DNA of 64,000 nucleotides from Pseudomonas tremae (lineage in GTDB: Bacteria > Pseudomonadota > Gammaproteobacteria > Pseudomonadales > Pseudomonadaceae): the NCBI RefSeq assembly GCF_001401155.1, contig NZ_LJRO01000200.1:16066-80065 (forward strand). Reading direction: 5' to 3'. The notes beneath the pieces are model-generated. The model was given only the letters and a program-made list of their open reading frames with translations, did no database searches and was not told where the DNA came from. Every line of letters begins with the position of its first letter. Positions within the stretch are counted from its first letter, which is position 1. The position numbers were made by a program, and so were the translations under genes. Shown in pieces: positions 1 through 7,511 of this stretch.

Positions 1-871
1 CTTCCTCGAAGTGGCGCGTTGCGGATCGATCAGCGAAGCGTCAATCCGGCTCAATGTCGCGTCGTCAGCGGTAAGTCGGCAGATCAGCAAGCTGGAGCGC
101 GAGCTGGATGCGCTGCTGTTCGAGCGCCAGGCACGCGGCATGATGCTCAGCGAGGCGGGCATTCGGCTGGCGGCCTATGCGCGCAAATCACAACTGGAGG
201 CCGAGCAGGTGGTGCTGGAAATCACCGAGCTGCAGGGTTTGCAGCGCGGTCATGTGCGGATTGCCTGCTCTGAGGGGTTTGCGCTGGACTTCCTCCCGCA
301 ATGCATCGCGCGGTTCCGGCAGGTCTATCAAGGCATCCACTTCTCGATGGAAGTCTGCGCCCCGGCCCAGGCCACCGAGCGGGTGCGCTCGGGCGATGCG
401 GACCTGTGCCTGACCTTCAGCCTGACACCGCAGAACGAGATCAAGGTCGAGCATATTCACAGCGGCGCCATCTGCGCGGTGGTCAGCCAGAACCACCCGC
501 TGGCTTCGCGCAAAGAGGTTGCGCTGGCCGAGCTGCAGCCCTACGCCATTGCGCTGACCAACACCGACACGACGTTGCGCCAGCTGTTTGATATCTGTTG
601 TGGTGTGCAAGGGTTGATGTTCGACCCGGTGCTGACCAGCAATTACATTGGCGCGCTGCTGAGATTCGTCAGCGAGGAGGGCGGTATCAGCCTGTCCAGC
701 GAAATGACGCTCGACAAGCGCGCGCATGAAAAACAGCTCAAATCGCTGCCGATCAGCGACGAAGGCATGAAAGCGCGGCGTATCGAGCTGCAAAGCATGG
801 CCGGGCGGAACCTGCCCGCTGCTGTGGCGGCGTTTCGCGATTTTCTGATTCAGGAGCTGGCAAAGACCTGA
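1..871 (+). CDS. LysR-family transcriptional regulator (5' end outside window)
   Basis: The frame is open from the first base of the window; FLEVARCGSISEAS, the usual start of a LysR helix-turn-helix, is read from base 2, so only about ten N-terminal residues are missing. The HTH (ASSAVSRQISKLE) is followed by a linker helix and a LysR substrate-binding domain to the stop at 869-871. No regulated neighbour can be assigned, because LysR targets usually lie divergently upstream, outside the window. The next gene downstream has its own Zur-type promoter, so a link is unlikely. The family is clear; the ligand is unknown. Confidence 0.9.
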   Translation, partial: FLEVARCGSISEASIRLNVASSAVSRQISKLERELDALLFERQARGMMLSEAGIRLAAYARKSQLEAEQVVLEITELQGLQRGHVRIACSEGFALDFLPQCIARFRQVYQGIHFSMEVCAPAQATERVRSGDADLCLTFSLTPQNEIKVEHIHSGAICAVVSQNHPLASRKEVALAELQPYAIALTNTDTTLRQLFDICCGVQGLMFDPVLTSNYIGALLRFVSEEGGISLSSEMTLDKRAHEKQLKSLPISDEGMKARRIELQSMAGRNLPAAVAAFRDFLIQELAKT

Positions 872-942
872 GAGGCCTGTGCCCGTAAGGTTTCGCTGTA
901 TCGGCTGGACAATGTGTGGTTGATGAACTATTTGCTCATGAT

Positions 943-955
943 GTTATAGTGTAAC
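943..955. promoter_or_regulatory. Putative Zur box upstream of folE2
   Basis: GTTATAGTGTAAC is a near-perfect palindrome (GTTATA / GTTACA arms) preceded by ATGAT, close to the gammaproteobacterial Zur consensus built around ATGTTAT..ATAACAT. It also contains a -10-like TATAGT, so a bound repressor would block RNA polymerase. It lies about 90 bp upstream of folE2, a gene commonly repressed by Zur. The assignment is a pattern match plus context. Confidence 0.75.
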
Positions 956-1045
956 GAATTTGCAGTGGCGCGCTGTATACGCGTGCTCTGCCAACATCAG
1001 GCCTTGCCCACGCGGCGAGGTCAGCCAGCGAGACGACCGACCAAC

Positions 1046-1951
1046 ATGAACAACCCCCTCCCAGACGTTGCCCTGACGGAAGTTTCCTCGGCCCTGATCT
1101 CACTTGACTGGGTCGGCATGCAAGGCGTCGAAGTGCCTATCAGGCTCGCCGAAGCGGGCATCCGGCATCCTGTTCATGCGCATGTCGATCTGCAGGTCGA
1201 TCTGGCCGATCCGAGCGTCAAGGGCATTCATATGTCGCGACTTTACCGCCTGCTCGACAGGTACGCCGAACACCAGATACTGAGCCCAGACACGCTCGCA
1301 GCCTTGATGGAGGCGATGGTCGAGAGCCATCTCGATTGTCACTCCAGCCGCTCCCGGCTGACATTGAGCTTCAACCTGCTGTGCCGTCGCCCGGCGTTGA
1401 TTACCGAAGGGCTCAGCGGCTGGAAATCCTACCCGGTGAAGCTTGACGCCACTTGGCATGCAGGCCACCTGTGCCTGAATGTCTCAGCCGACATCACCTA
1501 TTCGTCTACCTGCCCATGCTCGGCTGCATTGTCTCGGCAACTGCTGGAAGAGGCGTTCACGATGCGCTTCGGCAGGCAGTCGTTTGTCGACCCGATGGTG
1601 GTTGCCGCCTGGCTACGGGAGAACGCCTCCCATGCCACGCCGCACAGTCAGCGCAGCGTGGCGACGGTACAAGTGCGGGTCGCTGAACAGGCTGCCGAGC
1701 TGGGCCTGATGAGCCTGATCGATGCTGTCGAGCAAGCGCTGGGCACGCCGGTGCAGACCGCCGTCAAACGTGCTGACGAGCAGGCGTTCGCCCGGCTCAA
1801 TGGCCAGAACCTGATGTACGTCGAAGACGCCGCACGCAAGATCCAGCAAGCACTTGAGGGCCGCTACGCCGCCTCCAGTGTCAGCGTGCGTCACTTCGAA
1901 AGCCTGCATCCGCACGATGCAGCTGCGCAGACCTCCAACTACCTGTCCTGA
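1046..1951 (+). CDS. folE2: GTP cyclohydrolase FolE2 (type IB)
   Basis: A 301-residue protein of the FolE2/COG1469 family, which converts GTP to 7,8-dihydroneopterin triphosphate, the first step of folate synthesis. FolE2 can work with metals other than zinc and replaces zinc-dependent FolE when zinc is scarce. STCPCSAALSRQL carries the conserved catalytic cysteine region. The start at the ATG of MNNPLPDVAL is preferred over an in-frame start at 965, because the intervening residues do not look like the family. A Zur-type box lies upstream and a gamma carbonic anhydrase gene follows 11 bp downstream, so the two are probably one zinc-starvation operon. Confidence 0.95.
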   Translation: MNNPLPDVALTEVSSALISLDWVGMQGVEVPIRLAEAGIRHPVHAHVDLQVDLADPSVKGIHMSRLYRLLDRYAEHQILSPDTLAALMEAMVESHLDCHSSRSRLTLSFNLLCRRPALITEGLSGWKSYPVKLDATWHAGHLCLNVSADITYSSTCPCSAALSRQLLEEAFTMRFGRQSFVDPMVVAAWLRENASHATPHSQRSVATVQVRVAEQAAELGLMSLIDAVEQALGTPVQTAVKRADEQAFARLNGQNLMYVEDAARKIQQALEGRYAASSVSVRHFESLHPHDAAAQTSNYLS

Positions 1952-1962
1952 GGCTTCATACC

Positions 1963-2523
1963 GTGATCCGTAAAAACCCGTCCGGCCACCTGCCGGTCAT
2001 TGCCGAATCCGCCTACATCGACAAAACCGCGATAATCTGCGGCAAAGTGATCATCCACGATAATGTCTTCGTCGGCCCTTACGCGGTGATCCGCGCCGAT
2101 GAAGTCGATGCCAGTGGCGACATGGAGCCGATTATCATTGGCGCCAATTCGAACATTCAGGATGGCGTGGTCATCCACTCCAAATCCGGCGCTGCAGTGA
2201 CTATCGGCGAGTTCACCTCGATTGCCCATCGTTCCATCGTGCACGGACCTTGCATAGTCGGAGATCGCGTGTTCATCGGCTTCAACAGTGTGGTGTTCAA
2301 CTGCAAGGTCGGTAACGGCAGTGTGGTCAGGCACAACTCGGTGGTCGATGGCCGCGATCTGCCGGAGAATTTTTACGTGCCGTCCACGACTCGCATCGGG
2401 GCGAATACAGATCTCTCGCAGTTTCCGCCAGTGAGCATCTCGGCCTCAGAGTTTTCCGAAGACGTCGCACACACCAACATTGATCTGGTGCGCGGTTACA
2501 AGGCTCTGCAAAACGAATTCTGA
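1963..2523 (+). CDS. Gamma-class carbonic anhydrase-like hexapeptide-repeat protein
   Basis: The 186-residue protein is dominated by left-handed beta-helix hexapeptide repeats (for example IIGANSNIQDGVVIHSK). His72, His89 and His94 match the spacing of the gamma carbonic anhydrase metal ligands, including the HxxxxH pair. The GTG start lies 11 bp after the folE2 stop. Members of this family linked to Zur are thought to back up zinc enzymes, probably using another metal such as Fe or Co. Carbonic anhydrase activity is inferred; many hexapeptide proteins have unknown substrates. Confidence 0.85.
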   Translation: MIRKNPSGHLPVIAESAYIDKTAIICGKVIIHDNVFVGPYAVIRADEVDASGDMEPIIIGANSNIQDGVVIHSKSGAAVTIGEFTSIAHRSIVHGPCIVGDRVFIGFNSVVFNCKVGNGSVVRHNSVVDGRDLPENFYVPSTTRIGANTDLSQFPPVSISASEFSEDVAHTNIDLVRGYKALQNEF

Positions 2524-2579
2524 TAAAGCTTGAGCAATACGCTGCACCTGGCAAGCCCAACCACGGACCTGGAATTTTC

Positions 2580-3746
2580 ATGACAACAGCTGTTCAACCC
2601 ACCCGAGCACCGGCATCCCGGTTGCGCTCGATTGATGCTCTGCGCGGGCTGATAATCCTTTTCATGCTGCTGGATCATGTTCGGGAGACGTTCTTTCTGC
2701 ACCGTCAGGTGCTGGACCCGATGGATGTAGCGACAACCGGACCCGATCTGTTTTTCAGCCGCACTCTGGCGCATTTGTGTGCGCCTCTGTTCGTGCTACT
2801 GACCGGGCTTTCGGCCTACCTGTATGGCGAGAAATACCAGGGCAGAAGCGACGTTTCGGCGTTTCTGCTCAAGCGCGGGCTGTTTCTGATCGCGCTTGAG
2901 TTCACTCTGGTGAGCTTTGCGTGGACCTTCCAGTTCCCGCCGACCATTATTTACCTGCAAGTGATCTGGGCCATCGGCCTGAGCATGGTGGCGTTGTCGG
3001 CGATGGTGTTCCTGCCGCGTTGGGCGCTGGTGGTTATCGGCGCTGTGATCATTGGCGGGCACAATCTGCTGGACACACTGCATTTCGGTGCCGAGTCTGC
3101 CATGCACATCCCGTGGGCGATTCTGCATGATCGTGGCTGGATCGACGTATCCGAAAACCTGCGCTTTCGCACCTCGTATCCGCTGTTGCCGTGGATCGGC
3201 ATCATCGCACTGGGATATGCCGCAGGCCCTTGGTTTGTGGCAGGTTTCGAGCCAGCGAAGCGGCGTGCGAATCTGTTGATGTGCGGCGTGGGAGCATTGG
3301 CAGGTTTCGTGGTGCTGCGCATGATCAACGGCTACGGCGAAAAACCGTGGAGCGCTGGCGAGACCGGCGTGCAAACCGTCATGAGCTTTTTCAACATCAC
3401 CAAGTACCCGCCATCGCTGGTGTTCATCAGTCTGACGCTGGGGATCGGCATGCTGCTGTTGATCCTGTTCGAACGCAGTCAGGAGAAAAGCTGGGTGCGC
3501 CCCTTGGTGGTGCTCGGTTCTGCACCGATGTTTTTCTACCTGCTGCACCTGTATGTGCTGAAAATCCTCTACCTGATTGCCTTGGCTATCTGGGGTGCGA
3601 ATCAGGGTCAGTACTTTGGTTTCGACCACATGTGGGGCGTCTGGCTGGCCTCGGTGGTGCTGGCTGTGGTGCTATTTCCGGCGGTACGTTGGTTCGCCGC
3701 ACTCAAGGCGCGTCGTCGCGATATCGGCTGGTTGAAATACCTGTAA
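2580..3746 (+). CDS. DUF1624/heparan-alpha-glucosaminide acetyltransferase-like membrane protein
   Basis: A 388-residue polytopic inner-membrane protein beginning RLRSIDALRGLIILFMLLDHVRE, the signature of the DUF1624/HGSNAT-catalytic family (YeiB relatives). Members have ten or so membrane helices and are thought to move acyl groups across the membrane. The acceptor is unknown here. The gene starts 56 bp after the carbonic anhydrase gene on the same strand and is followed by a terminator, so it may be the last gene of the Zur unit, although a separate promoter in the gap cannot be excluded. Confidence 0.8.
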   Translation: MTTAVQPTRAPASRLRSIDALRGLIILFMLLDHVRETFFLHRQVLDPMDVATTGPDLFFSRTLAHLCAPLFVLLTGLSAYLYGEKYQGRSDVSAFLLKRGLFLIALEFTLVSFAWTFQFPPTIIYLQVIWAIGLSMVALSAMVFLPRWALVVIGAVIIGGHNLLDTLHFGAESAMHIPWAILHDRGWIDVSENLRFRTSYPLLPWIGIIALGYAAGPWFVAGFEPAKRRANLLMCGVGALAGFVVLRMINGYGEKPWSAGETGVQTVMSFFNITKYPPSLVFISLTLGIGMLLLILFERSQEKSWVRPLVVLGSAPMFFYLLHLYVLKILYLIALAIWGANQGQYFGFDHMWGVWLASVVLAVVLFPAVRWFAALKARRRDIGWLKYL

Positions 3747-3754
3747 CTAACGAA

Positions 3755-3780
3755 AAAAGCGCCTCTCAGTGGGCGCTTTT
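3755..3780 (+). terminator. Rho-independent terminator after the folE2 unit
   Basis: Nine-bp perfect stem AAAAGCGCC / GGCGCTTTT with an 8-nt loop, starting 8 bp after the stop codon of the DUF1624 gene. The A and T runs on both sides would also allow it to act on the minus-strand gene that ends at 3831. Confidence 0.85.
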
Positions 3781-3830
3781 CATGTTGACGAATCTGTGAC
3801 GTGTGTCGATGGAAGCGGTGCCCAGTCAGT

Positions 3831-4166
3831 TCAACTGCAGGCCTCGGAGCCGATGTAGTCGTCCGTGGAATCCTGAATGATAGGTCTCATGCCACTGACT
3901 GCATGGGCTTGTTCCATGATTTCCAGCGTCGAACCGGTGCCCACCAGGTTCACCAAATGTTTTTCGCAGTTGTAGAGGCGCTTTGAATAAAGCACACCGA
4001 GCAGGCCTTCCCGCCGCGTGACGACCACGCGCAGATCTGAACTCCCGCTTTTTTCCAGCAAGGCGTGCTGGCCTGCAACGTCCATGGGGACGGGAATGGT
4101 TTTTGCCTCGGCATGAGCTCCCAGTGCCGGGATCAACAAGGCCAAAAGCCAGAGGGTAGACTTCAT
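3831..4166 (-). CDS. Small secreted protein of unknown function
   Basis: About 111 residues with a clear Sec signal peptide (MKSTLWLLALLIPALGAHA). The mature part has two cysteines (in YNCEK and at the C-terminal EACS) that could form a disulfide. The start at 4166 is chosen because AGGAG lies just upstream on the minus strand and the signal peptide begins there; the longer in-frame start at 4205 would bury the signal sequence. I do not recognise the family. Confidence 0.75.
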   Translation of the reverse strand: MKSTLWLLALLIPALGAHAEAKTIPVPMDVAGQHALLEKSGSSDLRVVVTRREGLLGVLYSKRLYNCEKHLVNLVGTGSTLEIMEQAHAVSGMRPIIQDSTDDYIGSEACS

Positions 4167-4306
4167 CAGTGCTCCTGCGGATGAATGTGATTTCATTGGA
4201 TCCAAATTTACTCCTGTCCTTTACTTCTGAATAGCCACTACAGACGGCCTTTCGTCGGCTGGCCAGCCTGATCAATCGGGCCAACGGATGGCGCATGCCG
4301 GCAGGG

Positions 4307-4328
4307 GACTGTTGCGCTGGCAACAGTC
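4307..4328. promoter_or_regulatory. Perfect inverted repeat, candidate activator site for sfnG
   Basis: Arms GACTGTTGC and GCAACAGTC (9 bp, perfect) flank the 4-nt spacer GCTG. The repeat lies about 85-105 bp upstream of the sigma-54 promoter at 4411, the normal distance for an enhancer-binding protein site. SfnR is the known activator type for sfn genes, but no sfnR is in this window. Confidence 0.6.
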
Positions 4329-4410
4329 GTCCTGCACCTTGCCGGTGTACGGACAGTTGACATCCACAAGCGGGTGTTCCAACTCGTTGATCTGTAAAGA
4401 GTTATATCTC

Positions 4411-4426
4411 TGGCACGGTTGCTGCT
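4411..4426 (+). promoter_or_regulatory. Sigma-54 (-24/-12) promoter of sfnG
   Basis: TGGCACGGTTGCTGCT matches the sigma-54 consensus TGGCACR-N4-TTGCW at every position except the first T of the -12 element, with GG and GC spaced correctly. It is 67 bp upstream of the sfnG start. Sigma-54 control of sfnG is documented in other pseudomonads. Confidence 0.8.
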
Positions 4427-4492
4427 CTATAGCAATTGCAACCCCCGTTCGACTACTGCGCTCGGGAAACCTGCCGTGAGAGGAGTGCCGAT

Positions 4493-5593
4493 ATGAGCCA
4501 ATCAGCCATCAAATTTGCGTACTGGGTACCGAACGTCAGCGGTGGACTGGTCGTCAGCAAGATCGAGCAACGCACCAGTTGGACCATTGATTACAACCGC
4601 AAGCTGGCGCAGATTGCCGAGCGTTCGGGTTTTGAATACGCGCTGACCCAGATCCGTTTTACCGCCGGTTATGGCGCCGAGTTTCAGCATGAGTCGGTTG
4701 CTTTCAGCCATGCATTGTTGGCCGCGACGGAAAAGCTCAAAGTCATCGCCGCTATTTTGCCGGGGCCGTGGACGCCGTCGGTGGCGGCCAAGCAACTGGC
4801 AACCATCGATCAGCTCACGGCAGGGCGCGTGGCGGTCAACATCGTCAGCGGCTGGTTCAAGGGCGAGTTTCAGGCCATTGGCGAGCCTTGGCTGGAGCAT
4901 GACGAGCGTTATCGTCGCTCCGAAGAGTTCATTCGCGCTCTCAAGGGCATCTGGACCACTGACAGCTTTACGTTCAAGGGTGATTTCTATCGGTTCCACG
5001 ACTACACCCTCAAGCCCAAGCCGATTCAGCGTCCCCACCCGGAAATCTTCCAAGGCGGCAGTTCGCGTGCTGCGCGCGATATGGCGGCGCGGGTGTCTGA
5101 CTGGTACTTCACCAACGGCAATACCGTCGAAGGCATCAAGGCTCAGGTCGATGACATCCGCGCCAAGGCCGCTGCAAACGGCCATTCGGTGAAGATCGGT
5201 GTGAATGCCTTCATCATCGCCCGCGATACCGAAGAAGAGGCCCGTGCGGTGCTGGCGGAGATCGTTGACAAGGCAGACCCTGAAGCAGTCAACGCTTTCG
5301 GAGATGCGGCAAAGCAGGCGGGCAAGGCCAGCCCGGAAGGTGAGGGTAACTGGGCCAAATCCACCTTTCAGGACCTGGTGCAATACAACGACGGTTTCAA
5401 GACCAATCTGATCGGTACGCCGCGTCAGATAGCCGAGCGCATCGTCGAACTCAAGTCTGTCGGTGTGGATCTGATCCTGTCTGCGTTCCTGCATTTTCAG
5501 GAAGAAGTCGCCTATTTCGGCGAGCACGTGCTGCCACTGGTGCGTGACCTGGAGGCCGCTGCACAACGCAAGCCTGTAGCCGCCATCGCCTGA
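4493..5593 (+). CDS. sfnG: Dimethylsulfone monooxygenase SfnG (FMNH2-dependent)
   Basis: A 366-residue bacterial-luciferase-like flavin monooxygenase. It oxidises dimethylsulfone to methanesulfinate using reduced FMN supplied by a separate reductase, allowing sulfur to be drawn from organosulfur compounds. The N-terminus (FAYWVPNVSGGLVVSKIEQR) and the core VAVNIVSGWFKGEFQAIGE are typical of SfnG and its alkanesulfonate monooxygenase relatives. The ATG at 4493 has the good ribosome site AGAGGAG; an upstream in-frame start at 4436 is rejected. A sigma-54 promoter and inverted repeat lie upstream. It appears to be a single-gene unit, with the partner reductase and regulator elsewhere. Confidence 0.92.
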   Translation: MSQSAIKFAYWVPNVSGGLVVSKIEQRTSWTIDYNRKLAQIAERSGFEYALTQIRFTAGYGAEFQHESVAFSHALLAATEKLKVIAAILPGPWTPSVAAKQLATIDQLTAGRVAVNIVSGWFKGEFQAIGEPWLEHDERYRRSEEFIRALKGIWTTDSFTFKGDFYRFHDYTLKPKPIQRPHPEIFQGGSSRAARDMAARVSDWYFTNGNTVEGIKAQVDDIRAKAAANGHSVKIGVNAFIIARDTEEEARAVLAEIVDKADPEAVNAFGDAAKQAGKASPEGEGNWAKSTFQDLVQYNDGFKTNLIGTPRQIAERIVELKSVGVDLILSAFLHFQEEVAYFGEHVLPLVRDLEAAAQRKPVAAIA

Positions 5594-5617
5594 TCCGCTG
5601 ACCCTCCCGCCCGGTTG

Positions 5618-5640
5618 CCGTGAGCGGACTTCGCTCACGG
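5618..5640 (+). terminator. Hairpin after sfnG
   Basis: Perfect 9-bp stem CCGTGAGCG / CGCTCACGG with a GACTT loop, 24 bp after the sfnG stop. The following TCCTTC is a poor T-tract, so termination may be partial. The remaining gap to the next gene (to about 5900) shows nothing else clear. Confidence 0.6.
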
Positions 5641-5902
5641 TCCTTCAGAAATCCTCCGCCACTGTGATCCAGTGTCTGGCTGCCTGCGTAAGTTGATCCC
5701 CAATCAACCAAATGATATCTGTACGTGGCATTATGATGTCACCGTCCGGCACGCTGTTGCCTGGCGTCAGCCTTTTCGGCTTGGCCAGGCGGCTGTCGAG
5801 TAGAGCAGTTGATAGCTGGAGATTGTTGGTGGCCCCTGAGTGATCAGGTCCGGTTTTCAGAGACCAGATGCACTGGTTCTCACCGTTGTGGAGGCAGGTT
5901 TT

Positions 5903-7474
5903 TTGAAACGCGACCTTCGGCTTGCGTCGTGGCTGATCTTTGTAGTGTGTATCTGCGTGGTGATGCTGATGGTCTGGCAGGCATGGACCGCGCGCCGCAA
6001 CACACTGGATAACATCCAGACCAGCACGGTGAATCTGGCTGGGGCGCTGAGTACTTATACAGACGGCATTTTCAAGCAAAGCGAGCTGATGCTTATCGGC
6101 CTGACTGAGCGTGTCGAAAAGGACGGTATCGGCCCTGATCAGCTCGAACGCCTGAGGTCGGTCATCGCACGTGAAATGGGTGCATTGCCGCAAATCGACA
6201 CTGTCTCGCTGTACGACGCCAATGGCATCTGCATCTTTTCAAGCAATCCGAAGGAGGTGGGCATCAACAGTGCGCAACGCGATTTTTTTCAGCGTCACTT
6301 GCACACGCCTGGCAAGGCGCCCTACATAGGCCCGACCATCCGCAGTCGTGCTTCGGGGGAATGGGTGATATCGGTAAGCCGGCGCATCGAGAATCCTGAC
6401 TCGAGCTTTGCCGGGCTGATGGTCGTGACAATCGGTGTCGAGCACCTTCTGAAATTCTATTCAGCCATTCAGATAGGCAAAACCGGCGTCATCAGCCTGA
6501 CCTCGACCGCCGGGCAGTTACGTGTGCGCTATCCCCACCTTGAGGGAGAGATCGGTCGAGACCTTTCGTCGACGCCTATTTTTACGTCCGAACTTGATTC
6601 GCCGTCCGGGACCACCCGTTTTGTTTCCAGAATTGACGGCGTGTCCCGGTTCTACGCGTTCAAACGCAGTGACGTGTACCCGATTGTGACCGTGGTCGCG
6701 CTGGGGCAGAAGGAGGCCATGCTCGACTGGCTCGGACAGACCAAGCAGTCGATCCTGGTGATGCTGGTATTACTCGGGCTGGTCGTAGGGCTGGGGTTTC
6801 GTCTGCTGGGCCATATTCACAGCCGCATACGGGTAGAAGATCAATTGCTGGGTTCACAGGCTGCTCTTATCCGGCTGAATCAGCATCTGGAGCTTATTGC
6901 GTCCGAAGACAAGCTCACCGGGCTGGCCAATCGCCGCCGCTTTGATCAGTTTCTGGACCTGGAATTCAAGCGTGCCAGGCGCGAGCGCAGCACGCTGTCG
7001 TTAATTTTGATCGATGCCGATCACTTCAAACGCTACAACGACCATTACGGTCATCTGGCCGGTGACGAGTGCCTGGTGACGCTCGCCAGGATGGTCGAAC
7101 AGTGCATTCGCCGGCCTGCAGATGTTGCAGCCCGTTACGGTGGCGAAGAGATCGCGGTGGTGTTGCCCGGGACCGACGAGTCAAACGCCCGCCAGGTCGC
7201 GGAAAACATCCTGCACGCTATTGGCGACAGGCAGATCGAGCATGCCGACAGTCCCTTCGGTATCGTCACTGTCAGCCTGGGGGTCGCCACGTTCATCGGC
7301 ACTGATCGACGGCTTGACCAGCGGGGGCTGATCGAGCTCGCTGACCGTGCGCTGTATGCCGCCAAGTCACAAGGTCGCAATCGCGTCAACGCCGCCTCGG
7401 ACATAGGCGGCGGCGCTTTGCCTGCCTGGAGTCGCGTCAAGGTGCTGCGTAATCAGCAGTCCGGACCGGAATAG
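5903..7474 (+). CDS. Membrane-bound diguanylate cyclase (periplasmic sensor plus GGDEF)
   Basis: About 523 residues. An N-terminal membrane helix is followed by a long periplasmic Cache/PDC-type sensor, a second helix (SILVMLVLLGLVVGLGFRLL), a short coil and a GGDEF domain. The active site reads GGEEI (residues about 413-416) and is preceded five residues upstream by RPAD, an intact RxxD inhibitory site. It is therefore predicted to make cyclic di-GMP with product feedback. The TTG start at 5903 is chosen for its GGAGG nine bases upstream; a GTG at 5840 in the same frame is the alternative. No EAL domain is present and the ligand is unknown. Confidence 0.88.
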   Translation: MKRDLRLASWLIFVVCICVVMLMVWQAWTARRNTLDNIQTSTVNLAGALSTYTDGIFKQSELMLIGLTERVEKDGIGPDQLERLRSVIAREMGALPQIDTVSLYDANGICIFSSNPKEVGINSAQRDFFQRHLHTPGKAPYIGPTIRSRASGEWVISVSRRIENPDSSFAGLMVVTIGVEHLLKFYSAIQIGKTGVISLTSTAGQLRVRYPHLEGEIGRDLSSTPIFTSELDSPSGTTRFVSRIDGVSRFYAFKRSDVYPIVTVVALGQKEAMLDWLGQTKQSILVMLVLLGLVVGLGFRLLGHIHSRIRVEDQLLGSQAALIRLNQHLELIASEDKLTGLANRRRFDQFLDLEFKRARRERSTLSLILIDADHFKRYNDHYGHLAGDECLVTLARMVEQCIRRPADVAARYGGEEIAVVLPGTDESNARQVAENILHAIGDRQIEHADSPFGIVTVSLGVATFIGTDRRLDQRGLIELADRALYAAKSQGRNRVNAASDIGGGALPAWSRVKVLRNQQSGPE

Positions 7475-7475
7475 C

Positions 7476-7511
7476 CGGGGTGGCGGTTTGCAGCCCGCCA
7501 GCCCGTTTTTT
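7476..7511 (+). terminator. Terminator after the GGDEF gene
   Basis: GGG-TGGCGG pairs with CCGCCA-G-CCC with one bulge and is followed by GTTTTTT. It reaches the stop codon of the convergent RND gene. Confidence 0.5.
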
